In this document: positions 50,401 to 58,148 of the stretch, in pieces | How positions within the stretch are numbered: the first letter of the stretch is position 1 | Layout of the letters: every line of letters begins with the position of its first letter | Assembly (NCBI GenBank): GCA_017437005.1 | Contig: JAFSBZ010000023.1 | Location: forward strand, 37,903 to 101,902 | From: Clostridia bacterium | GTDB lineage: Bacteria > Bacillota > Clostridia > Oscillospirales > Acutalibacteraceae | Direction: 5' to 3' | DNA length: 64,000 nt | Made by a program: the position numbers and the translations under genes | Notes under the pieces: generated by a model | Told to the model about the DNA's origin: nothing | Seen by the model: the letters and a program-made list of their open reading frames with translations, nothing else | The model's database searches: none

Positions 50401-51783
50401 ATGGCAGGAAAAATTAAAACTGTTTACGTGTGTCAAGAATGTGGATACGAATCACCAAAATGGATGGGTCAATGCCCAAACTGCAACGAGTGGAATACTC
50501 TTGAAGAAGAGGTTATTGCCGATAAAAAAGCTGCAGTTGGTACTATGAGCTCGTCCGCTGTTAAAAAGGTAATTACAAGTGTAAAAACACTTTCACAAAT
50601 TAATTACACCGATGAAGAGCGTTATTTTACAAATATTAATGAGCTTGACCGTGTTCTTGGCGGTGGCATTGTTAAAGGCTCGGTTGTACTTCTTAGCGGT
50701 GACCCGGGTATTGGTAAGTCAACCATTCTTTTGCAAATGTGTGAAAGTATGCGCAATAGTCTTAACATACTTTACGTGTCAGGCGAGGAATCTGCTGTTC
50801 AAATAAAGCTTCGTGCAAAGCGTCTGGGTGTAGATGGTAATAATGTTACCATAATGACCGAAACTGATACACAAGCTATTTGCGAATATATTATGGCGCA
50901 AAAGCCGGACCTTGTTATGATTGACTCTATTCAAACGTTACATATTAACGAACTATCATCATCTGCAGGCAGTATTGTACAGGTTAGGGAATCTACAAAT
51001 ATGCTACTTCGTACAGGTAAATCACTTGAAATTCCCATTTTTATTGTTGGTCATGTAAATAAGGGTGGCGATATTGCAGGACCAAAGGTGTTAGAGCATA
51101 TTGTTGATACCGTGCTTTACTTTGAGGGTGAACGAAACCAGTCTTACCGTATATTACGTGCAATAAAGAATCGTTTTGGTTCTACCAATGAAATTGGCGT
51201 GTTTGAAATGCGTGATACGGGACTTTGTGAGGTTGAAAACCCTTCAGCAATGTTGCTTTCGGGTAGAATGAGCAATGTGTCAGGTGCGTGCATTACCTGT
51301 GTTATAGAGGGAACACGACCTATTCTTTCAGAGGTTCAAGCACTTGTTACCACAACAGGCTTTGGTAATCCGCGACGTATGTCAAACGGTTTTGACTATA
51401 ACCGACTTAATCTTTTGCTCGCAATACTTGAAAAGCGTCAGGGATTATATTTTTCAAATCTTGATACCTACTTAAACGTTGTAGGCGGTATGCGTTTAGA
51501 CGAGCCTGCTTGTGATTTAGCCGTTTGTATGGCGCTTGTATCAGGTCTTCGCGATACTCCGCTTAATGAAAAACTTATTGCATTTGGCGAGGTTGGGCTT
51601 TCGGGCGAAATACGGAGTGTATCTCGCGTACAAGCTCGTGTAAACGAGGCGGCAAGACTTGGATTTACTGCATGTGTTTTACCACGCAGTTCAATTAAAC
51701 AAATAACCAATAAGCCAGAGGGAATAGAGCTTATTGGTGTAAAAAATATTAAAGAAGCGTTAGAAATAATTAAAAAAGGTTGA
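50401..51783 (+). CDS. radA: DNA repair protein RadA
   Basis: A 460-aa RecA-like helicase that helps branch migration in recombination. N-terminal zinc finger CQECGYESPKWMGQCPNC, Walker A GDPGIGKS, the RadA-specific AIKNRFGSTNEIGVFEM, and a Lon-like C-terminal domain (GGMRLDEPACDLAVCMAL). It starts two bases after the amidase stop, with the ribosome binding site AAGGAG inside the amidase end, so the two were an operon before the insertion. Confidence 0.97.
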   Translation: MAGKIKTVYVCQECGYESPKWMGQCPNCNEWNTLEEEVIADKKAAVGTMSSSAVKKVITSVKTLSQINYTDEERYFTNINELDRVLGGGIVKGSVVLLSGDPGIGKSTILLQMCESMRNSLNILYVSGEESAVQIKLRAKRLGVDGNNVTIMTETDTQAICEYIMAQKPDLVMIDSIQTLHINELSSSAGSIVQVRESTNMLLRTGKSLEIPIFIVGHVNKGGDIAGPKVLEHIVDTVLYFEGERNQSYRILRAIKNRFGSTNEIGVFEMRDTGLCEVENPSAMLLSGRMSNVSGACITCVIEGTRPILSEVQALVTTTGFGNPRRMSNGFDYNRLNLLLAILEKRQGLYFSNLDTYLNVVGGMRLDEPACDLAVCMALVSGLRDTPLNEKLIAFGEVGLSGEIRSVSRVQARVNEAARLGFTACVLPRSSIKQITNKPEGIELIGVKNIKEALEIIKKG

Positions 51784-51788
51784 TTAAT

Positions 51789-52232
51789 ATGAAAAATAGT
51801 GAAAAAGCAGTAAAGTTATTTACAGATGGTTATAATTGTGCACAGGCAGTGTTTGGTGCATTTGCCGACGATTTAGGTTTTGATGAGGCAACCGCTTTAA
51901 AAATTGCAGCCCCCTTTGGTGGTGGCTTTGGCCGTCAGCGTGAAGTATGCGGCGCAGTAAGCGGTATGCTTATGGCGTTTGGTTATCTATATGGTTATGA
52001 AACACCCGAAACGGGCGAGATTAAGATGAAGCATTACGAAGATACACGTGCTTTGTGTAATGCTTTTAAAGATAAAAACGGTTCAATTATATGCCGTGAA
52101 ATACTTAAAACTGCCGAGGTTGGCGGCACACCCGAACCACGAACCGAAAAATATTATCACGAGCGCCCTTGCGAAAGATGTGTGCGCACAGCAAGTGAAA
52201 TATTAGAAAAGTATATCGAGAATAATAAATAA
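51789..52232 (+). CDS. C_GCAxxG_C_C family redox-type protein
   Basis: A 147-aa protein with the family cysteine pattern: YNCAQAVFGAF, PFGGGFGRQREVCGAVSG, ICREIL and PCERCV. Such proteins are proposed to bind iron-sulfur clusters or metal but are uncharacterised. ATG 51789 follows radA by five bases. Confidence 0.85.
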   Translation: MKNSEKAVKLFTDGYNCAQAVFGAFADDLGFDEATALKIAAPFGGGFGRQREVCGAVSGMLMAFGYLYGYETPETGEIKMKHYEDTRALCNAFKDKNGSIICREILKTAEVGGTPEPRTEKYYHERPCERCVRTASEILEKYIENNK

Positions 52233-52249
52233 AGTATGTTACTACGTGT

Positions 52250-52361
52250 GATTGCCTCCCTTGCCTAAAGGGTAGACTCCCTCACGGTGTGAGGGAGATG
52301 TCACAAAGTGACAGAGGGAGACCGCTCCTGTCAGGAGGGGGACCGCACGCGGTGGTGGGAT
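52250..52361. repeat. Palindromic extragenic repeat
   Basis: A cluster of short palindromes: CTCCCTCAC/GTGAGGGAG (52277-52297), TGTCAC/GTGACA (52299-52313), CTCCTGTCAGGAG and CCGC/GCGG, with surrounding CTCCCT/AGGGAG runs. It resembles the dispersed REP-like elements of gut Clostridia. It fills the gap between two genes and is more GC-rich than its surroundings. Confidence 0.7.
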
Positions 52362-52376
52362 ATTTGGTGAGAGAAA

Positions 52377-53183
52377 ATGACTAAAAAAATAGTTGCTATT
52401 GGTGGTGGTGAAAACGGAAGGACTACCTTTAGCGGCATAAAAATGCCTTATGAATTACGTGAAATCGATACCGAAATTATTAAACTTACGGGTAAAGAAA
52501 AACCTAACTTTTTGTTTCTTGGTCACGCGCAAAACAAACCAGAATATGAAGAACTCTATTTTACTACAATGAAATCAATTTACGGTGATATGTTTGGTTG
52601 TAAATGCGAAACTATTAAGCGATCTGAGTTAGGTAAAAACCATGAACACATAGAATGTCTTGTTGATTGGGCAGATATAATTTATCAGGGCGGCGGAGAC
52701 ACTAAAAGTATGATTGAGCTTTGGAAATCTACAAAGTTTGATAGTGTTTTAAAAAATGCCTGGGAAATGGGGAAAGTGCTTTGTGGCGTTTCTGCTGGTG
52801 CAAACTGCTGGTTTAAAAGTTGTAGTTCCGATTCGCTTAAAATTCTATCAAATGATCCGAATGCATCAATGATAACGGTTGATGGTTTGGGTTTTGTTGA
52901 TGCTTTTTTTACACCACATTGTAACGTTGCAAACGAAAGCACTAATCGACTTCAGCATATGAAAGATGCACTTTTAAATATCGATATGGTAGGAATAGGT
53001 ATTTCAAATTGTTGCGCAATAGAAATAATTGATGATACATATAGGCTTATAAGATGCGATGCTTCAAATTATGGTATAGAAGCATATGGAATAAAAGCAT
53101 ATTATAAAAATGGTAAATATTTTGAAGAGATAATAGATACCGACAGTGATTTTAAAATTTTAAATAAACTGTTAACCAAATAA
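52377..53183 (+). CDS. Peptidase E (S51)-like protein
   Basis: A 268-aa protein of the class I glutaminase-like fold. The nucleophile elbow GVSAGANCWF carries the serine, with an upstream YQGGGDTKSM binding loop and a later DAFFTPHC with the His. Related peptidase E enzymes cut aspartyl dipeptides; cyanophycinase is another relative. The weak GAGAG ribosome binding site and the REP element upstream suggest it is expressed separately from radA. Confidence 0.82.
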   Translation: MTKKIVAIGGGENGRTTFSGIKMPYELREIDTEIIKLTGKEKPNFLFLGHAQNKPEYEELYFTTMKSIYGDMFGCKCETIKRSELGKNHEHIECLVDWADIIYQGGGDTKSMIELWKSTKFDSVLKNAWEMGKVLCGVSAGANCWFKSCSSDSLKILSNDPNASMITVDGLGFVDAFFTPHCNVANESTNRLQHMKDALLNIDMVGIGISNCCAIEIIDDTYRLIRCDASNYGIEAYGIKAYYKNGKYFEEIIDTDSDFKILNKLLTK

Positions 53184-53184
53184 C

Positions 53185-53219
53185 AAAACAGCCTTTGCAT
53201 TTCGCAAAGGCTGTTTTTG
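53185..53219. terminator. Bidirectional terminator
   Basis: Stem AAAACAGCCTTTGC/GCAAAGGCTGTTTT with A and T runs on both sides, between convergent genes. Confidence 0.9.
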
Positions 53220-53224
53220 TATAA

Positions 53225-55624
53225 TCAAATATTAAATACCTCTTCTGCATATCTTACTGCTTCCATAGCGTCGCGGGCGTATTTGTCTGCACCGATTTTG
53301 TCGGCATATTCTTGTGTTAATACGGCGCCGCCTACTATTGTTTTGCACCACGGAGCTTTTTGTTTTATTAGCTCAATAGTTCTTTGCATAGCAGGTACGG
53401 TGGTGGTCATTAGCGCGCTAAGTCCCACTATTTTGGCATTAAGCTCTATAACCTTTTCAACAATCGCTTCGGCAGGTACGTCTTTACCAAGGTCAACTAC
53501 ATTAAAGCCATAGTTTTCAAGTAGAAGTTTTACAATATTTTTACCAATATCGTGAATATCGCCGTGAACAGTAGCGATTACAAAGGTTGGCTTTTTAGAT
53601 TTAGTATCGCCTGACGGCATAGTAGATTTTATAACTTCAAAGGCGCTTTTTGCGGCTTCGGCGCTCATAAGCAGTTGTGGTAAGTAAACAGTTTTGTTTT
53701 CAAAACCAACGCCTACGGTATTAAGTGCGGGTATGATTTCGAGGTTGACAATGCTAAGTGGTTCATTAACTTTTATAAGTTCTTTGGTTATTTCGCTCGC
53801 CTTATCCTTAAAGCCCTTTATAATGGCGTATTGAAGCTCGGATGCATATTGACTATCACCGCTTGGTTCAGTTGCGGCTGGTGAGGGAGCAGTAGCGGTA
53901 AATTCATCAGCATGGGCGATATAATCGGTACAGTTAGGGTCAAGTCCCTTGAGCGCATTATATGTGTAATAGGTTTTTATCATATCAGAAGAATACGGAT
54001 TCATAATTGCGGCTGACAGTCCGTTTTGGAGTGCCATAGAAAAGAATGTGCTGTTAACTGCGTCGCGATTGGGTAGCCCAAAAGATACATTTGAAACGCC
54101 AAGTGATGTATGACAACCAAGCTCGGTTTTTATGGTATACAGTGCATCAAGAGTAGCACTTGCGGCGGATGTATCGGCACTAATGGTCATAGCAAGGGTA
54201 TCAAAAATAATGTCCTTTTTATCAATACCATACTTTGTGGCGTTGGCAAGTATCTTTTTAGCAATTTCAACTCTTTTTTCAGCAGTAGAGGGAATACCGT
54301 TTTCGTCAAGGGTGAGCGCTACTACAACGCCACCGTATTTTTTAACGAGTGGGAATATAGCCGCCATACTTTCAGCCTTGCCGTTAACCGAATTTATCAT
54401 AGCTTTACCGTTATAACGTCGAAGTGCGGCTTCCATAGCACAAATATCGGCAGTATCAATTTGCAAAGGCAGGTCGATTATGGCTTGCAGTTCACATACT
54501 GCAGATTCTAGCATAGCAACCTCGTCAATATCGGGAAGTCCTACGTTAACGTCAAGTATATGAACGCCTTTTTCTTGCTGATTTACACCTTCTGCGAGGA
54601 TATAATCAATATCGTTTTCAAGCAGAGCCTGTTTAAAACGTTTTTTACCTGTAGGGTTTATTCGTTCTCCAATTAGAATAGGGGATTCACCAAACTTTAC
54701 CGCGTGTGAGTATGATGACATAACGGTTAAGTTTTTCTTGGTAAGCGGTGTGGGTTGAATGTTGGCTGTTTTGTCGGTTAATGCCTTTATGTATTCGGGC
54801 GTAGTACCACAACAACCGCCACATACGCGAACACCCATTTTAACAATATTGGTAAGCTCGTCCGCAAATTCTTGTGGGGTAATATCAAAAACAGTTTTTC
54901 CATCAACAGATTTTGGTAGTCCCGCATTAGGCTTTAAAATTACGGGAATAGACGCGTATTTAAGCAACTCTTCGGCAACAATTCGTAATTGACGAGGGCC
55001 TAAAGAGCAGTTAGCACCTAAGGCATCGGCGCCCATACCTTCAATTAGAGCAACCATTGCGGCAGGAGTAGCGCCTGTCATAAGCTTGCCTTCTTGATCA
55101 TAAGCGTTAGAAACAATAACGGGCAAATCACAGTTTTCTTTAACCGCAAGAAGCGCCGCCTTTGTTTCATAAGAGTCATTCATTGTTTCAATTATAACAA
55201 GGTCAACGCCGTATTTTGCACCAAGCTTTACTGTTTTAGCAAAAACAGATACCGCATCTTCAAAATCAAGGTCGCCAAGTGGTTTAAGCAGTTTTCCTGT
55301 AGGGCCGATATCAATTGCAATGAATTTATGTTGGGGTGCTTTACTGTTTGTAATTGCATTTTTTGCATTGGTAATTGCGGCTTTAACTATTTGTTCAAGC
55401 TGTGCTTCGTCAAATTTAAGGCTATTTGCGCCAAATGTGTTTGTGCATACAACATTACTGCCTGCATTAAAATAATCGGTATGAATTTTTGTTATTATTT
55501 CGGGGTGGGTAAGATTCCACAATTCAGGCAATTCACCGGGTTGTAGTCCATTTGCTTGCAAAAGGGTACCCATACCGCCGTCAAGATAAACAATATTGTT
55601 TTGTAGATATTCTTTAAAATTCAT
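53225..55624 (-). CDS. metH: Cobalamin-dependent methionine synthase, without activation domain
   Basis: A 799-aa enzyme moving the methyl of methyl-tetrahydrofolate to homocysteine. Homocysteine domain (1-290) with zinc ligands ANCSLGP and CGGCCGTTP; pterin-binding domain (about 310-570); cap and B12 domain (about 590-799) with GDIHDIGKN, whose His binds cobalt. The fourth, SAM-binding reactivation domain of classical MetH is encoded separately by the gene at 55626, directly upstream in the operon. Confidence 0.96.
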   Translation of the reverse strand: MNFKEYLQNNIVYLDGGMGTLLQANGLQPGELPELWNLTHPEIITKIHTDYFNAGSNVVCTNTFGANSLKFDEAQLEQIVKAAITNAKNAITNSKAPQHKFIAIDIGPTGKLLKPLGDLDFEDAVSVFAKTVKLGAKYGVDLVIIETMNDSYETKAALLAVKENCDLPVIVSNAYDQEGKLMTGATPAAMVALIEGMGADALGANCSLGPRQLRIVAEELLKYASIPVILKPNAGLPKSVDGKTVFDITPQEFADELTNIVKMGVRVCGGCCGTTPEYIKALTDKTANIQPTPLTKKNLTVMSSYSHAVKFGESPILIGERINPTGKKRFKQALLENDIDYILAEGVNQQEKGVHILDVNVGLPDIDEVAMLESAVCELQAIIDLPLQIDTADICAMEAALRRYNGKAMINSVNGKAESMAAIFPLVKKYGGVVVALTLDENGIPSTAEKRVEIAKKILANATKYGIDKKDIIFDTLAMTISADTSAASATLDALYTIKTELGCHTSLGVSNVSFGLPNRDAVNSTFFSMALQNGLSAAIMNPYSSDMIKTYYTYNALKGLDPNCTDYIAHADEFTATAPSPAATEPSGDSQYASELQYAIIKGFKDKASEITKELIKVNEPLSIVNLEIIPALNTVGVGFENKTVYLPQLLMSAEAAKSAFEVIKSTMPSGDTKSKKPTFVIATVHGDIHDIGKNIVKLLLENYGFNVVDLGKDVPAEAIVEKVIELNAKIVGLSALMTTTVPAMQRTIELIKQKAPWCKTIVGGAVLTQEYADKIGADKYARDAMEAVRYAEEVFNI

Positions 55625-55625
55625 A

Positions 55626-56219
55626 TTATACCTCTTTAATTCCGATAAAAGCAGTGACCGATTTAGTCGGTGACATAAGTAGACTGTCGTTTAATGTAAG
55701 TCCTATGTTTTTTGGTAGGTTAAGCAGTGAAAATATTTGTTTTTGTGTATCTAACGGTAAATCACCGTATCCTGCACTAAAACGTGGTTTAAGTTGTATT
55801 TTAAGCGTGTTTTGTATATCTTTACAAAAATCATCACACAGTGACTCAATACGCTCTGTGCCAAAGGCTTGAAGCATTAAGGCCTTTGCAGGCGATATGT
55901 GAGAATATTTTGTAATAAGACGGTCAATATCTATTCCAACGGTGGCACCAAAAATTATTACGCTGTTACAACCTGAAAGATTTGTAGCAAGATTTTTTGA
56001 TTGTACATTAAATACTCCAAAGTCGCATAAATCACCATTCAATTTAACTGGTAATTTGTGGTAGCACACCTTGTAGGTAATGTGGTTAAGTGCCTCGTTT
56101 ATACATTCGTTTAAAAGTTTGATTGTATTATCGTCAGCAATTCCACCGGCATACCGCAATATTTCTTTTTTATCAATAGGCGGAGCCGAGTATGTTTTGG
56201 TTAAAGTCGTTTCGTTCAT
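55626..56219 (-). CDS. Methionine synthase activation domain protein
   Basis: A 197-aa stand-alone version of the MetH C-terminal SAM-binding domain: IIFGATVG, then RFSAGYGDLPLDTQKQIF and IGLTLNDSLLMSPTKSVTAF. It re-methylates oxidised cobalamin on MetH with SAM and reduced flavodoxin. It overlaps the metF end by 4 bases and precedes metH by one base, so the three proteins are made together. Confidence 0.9.
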   Translation of the reverse strand: MNETTLTKTYSAPPIDKKEILRYAGGIADDNTIKLLNECINEALNHITYKVCYHKLPVKLNGDLCDFGVFNVQSKNLATNLSGCNSVIIFGATVGIDIDRLITKYSHISPAKALMLQAFGTERIESLCDDFCKDIQNTLKIQLKPRFSAGYGDLPLDTQKQIFSLLNLPKNIGLTLNDSLLMSPTKSVTAFIGIKEV

Positions 56220-57094
56220 TTTTTTATTATATCAGACAAATTATCTTGAATTTTTGCTGCTACGTCGGGTTTGTTCATTGAGTAAACGTGAACGTTTGTG
56301 ATACCGTTTGCGTATAGGTCGATAATTTGATCGGTAGCGTAGGCGATACCTGCTTGTTTCATCGCATCGGGATTATAACCAAATTTATCTACTAAACTTT
56401 TAAAACGCTGTGGCATAAATGAGCCCGAAAGTTTAATAGAACGTTCAACCTGATTAGCGTTTGTAATAGGCATAACGCCCGGTATTACGGGGAGGGTAAT
56501 TCCGGCTTCGCGTATTTTGTATAAAAAGTTATAAAGAAGATTGTTATCAAAAAACATCTGTGTTGTTAAAAAATCAACACCTGCGTCAACCTTTTCTTTA
56601 AGTCGTTTAATATCGTCCTTTTGTGTTGCGCTTTCGGGATGAATTTCAGGATAGCAAGCAGCACCAATACAAAAATTTTGGTTTGCTGATTTTAATTCGT
56701 ATATCAGGTCAATCGCGTATTTGTAATCCCAGGTTGTACGGTCAGAATCCTTTAAGGAATCGGGGATATCGCCGCGAAGCGCCATAATATTTTGTATATC
56801 TGCCGATTTGATTTCATTAATCTTTTGTTTTACTGTGTCACGAGTAGACGAAACGCAGGTTAGGTGAGCAAGTGTTGGCACACCGTAAAGAGATTTAATA
56901 TTTTTGGCAATATCAAGTGTATATTGGCTAGTGCCTCCACCCGCACCGTAGGTAACGCTCATAAAAGCAGGATGCAATTTTGCAATTTCTTCTGTTGCAG
57001 TTTTCACACTTTCAAAGCTTGTTTCGTTTTTTGGCGGAAAAACCTCGAAAGAAAGAGAAGGTTTATTTTGATTTAATAAATCAATGATTTTCAT
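56216..57094 (-). CDS. metF: Methylenetetrahydrofolate reductase
   Basis: A 292-aa FAD enzyme reducing methylene- to methyl-tetrahydrofolate, the MetH methyl donor. Motifs: SFEVFPPKNE, TYGAGGGTS, ALRGDIPD and DFLTTQMFFD. ATG 57094 has AAAGGA upstream; an earlier in-frame start at 57175 would overlap cysK. Confidence 0.96.
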   Translation of the reverse strand: MKIIDLLNQNKPSLSFEVFPPKNETSFESVKTATEEIAKLHPAFMSVTYGAGGGTSQYTLDIAKNIKSLYGVPTLAHLTCVSSTRDTVKQKINEIKSADIQNIMALRGDIPDSLKDSDRTTWDYKYAIDLIYELKSANQNFCIGAACYPEIHPESATQKDDIKRLKEKVDAGVDFLTTQMFFDNNLLYNFLYKIREAGITLPVIPGVMPITNANQVERSIKLSGSFMPQRFKSLVDKFGYNPDAMKQAGIAYATDQIIDLYANGITNVHVYSMNKPDVAAKIQDNLSDIIKK

Positions 57095-57116
57095 ATAAAT
57101 ATCCTTTAAAACTTTA

Positions 57117-58046
57117 TTATTTAAACATTTCGGTTGAAAGGTAACGGTCACCCGTATCTGGCAAAAGTACAACAATCGTTTTGCCTACATTTTCTTTACG
57201 TTTGGCAACCTCTATCGCAGCCCATAGTGCCGCACCCGACGAAATACCAACAAGCACACCCTCGGTTTTGCCGATAAGCCTACCGCTTTCAAAAGCCGCT
57301 TCGTCGGTTACGGGTATAATTTCGTCATAGATGCTTGTATTTAATATTTCGGGCACAAAATTAGCACCTATACCTTGAATTTTGTGCGGTGCTGCAGTAC
57401 CGCTTGACAACAACGGGGAAGATGCAGGCTCAACGGCGATAACCTTAATATCGGGATTTTTGGATTTAAGATACTCGCCAGTTCCTGTTACGGTACCGCC
57501 GGTGCCAACACCTGCTACAAAAACATCAACCTTACCGTCAGTATCACGATATATTTCGGGACCTGTTGTGTCAAAATGTGCCTTAGGATTGGCAGGGTTT
57601 ACAAATTGACCTGCAATAATACTATTTGGTATTTCTGTTTTTAGCTGTTCTGCCTTTTCTATTGCGCCAGACATACCTTTAGCACCCTCGGTTAGTACAA
57701 GCTCAGCACCATAAGCCTTCATAAGCTGTTGCCGCTCTATTGACATACTGTCGGGCATAACAATTATTACACGATAGCCACGCGCAGCACCTACGCACGC
57801 AAGACCGATACCCGTGTTTCCGCTTGTAGGCTCTATTATTACCGAGTCAGCTTTAAGCAAGCCGTTTTGCTCCATATCATTTATCATAGCAAGAGCTACA
57901 CGGTCTTTTACCGAGCCTGCAGGATTGAGATATTCAAGCTTTGCAAGTAATTTTGCTTTTAAATTATATTTCTTTTCAATATTGGTAAGCTCTAAAAGGG
58001 GAGTGTTGCCGATAAGTGTATCAATCGAATCATATATTTTTGACAT
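57117..58046 (-). CDS. cysK: Cysteine synthase (O-acetylserine sulfhydrylase)
   Basis: A 309-aa PLP enzyme making cysteine from O-acetylserine and sulfide. PLP Lys in NPAGSVKDR, substrate loop PTSGNTGIG and phosphate loop GTGGTVTGTG are intact. ATG 58046 has AAGGATG upstream; another ATG at 58055 is too close to AAGG. First gene of the sulfur amino acid operon; the MetH substrate homocysteine is not made by genes in this window. Confidence 0.95.
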   Translation of the reverse strand: MSKIYDSIDTLIGNTPLLELTNIEKKYNLKAKLLAKLEYLNPAGSVKDRVALAMINDMEQNGLLKADSVIIEPTSGNTGIGLACVGAARGYRVIIVMPDSMSIERQQLMKAYGAELVLTEGAKGMSGAIEKAEQLKTEIPNSIIAGQFVNPANPKAHFDTTGPEIYRDTDGKVDVFVAGVGTGGTVTGTGEYLKSKNPDIKVIAVEPASSPLLSSGTAAPHKIQGIGANFVPEILNTSIYDEIIPVTDEAAFESGRLIGKTEGVLVGISSGAALWAAIEVAKRKENVGKTIVVLLPDTGDRYLSTEMFK

Positions 58047-58080
58047 CAGTATCATCCTTATGTTTATAATATACTATTAT

Positions 58081-58109
58081 ATTTTATCATTCTTTGATTT
58101 TTATGTCAA
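58081..58109 (-). promoter_or_regulatory. Promoter of cysK-metF-metH operon
   Basis: Reverse strand TTGACA (58109-58104), 17 bp, TAAAAT (58086-58081). No room for an S-box or cobalamin riboswitch in the leader. Confidence 0.7.
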
Positions 58110-58111
58110 TG

Positions 58112-58142
58112 AAAAAGCAGACAGAAGTTACTGTCTGCTTTT
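58112..58142 (-). terminator. Terminator after NTase-GHMP kinase gene
   Basis: Stem AAAAGCAGACAG/CTGTCTGCTTTT (58113-58124 with 58131-58142), loop 6 nt, and a T run on the reverse strand. Confidence 0.85.
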
Positions 58143-58148
58143 AGTGTT

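Noticed and set aside
58047-58148. Possible S-box or cobalamin riboswitch before the cysK-metF-metH operon
   Set aside because: Only about 30 bases separate the -10 box from the ribosome binding site.
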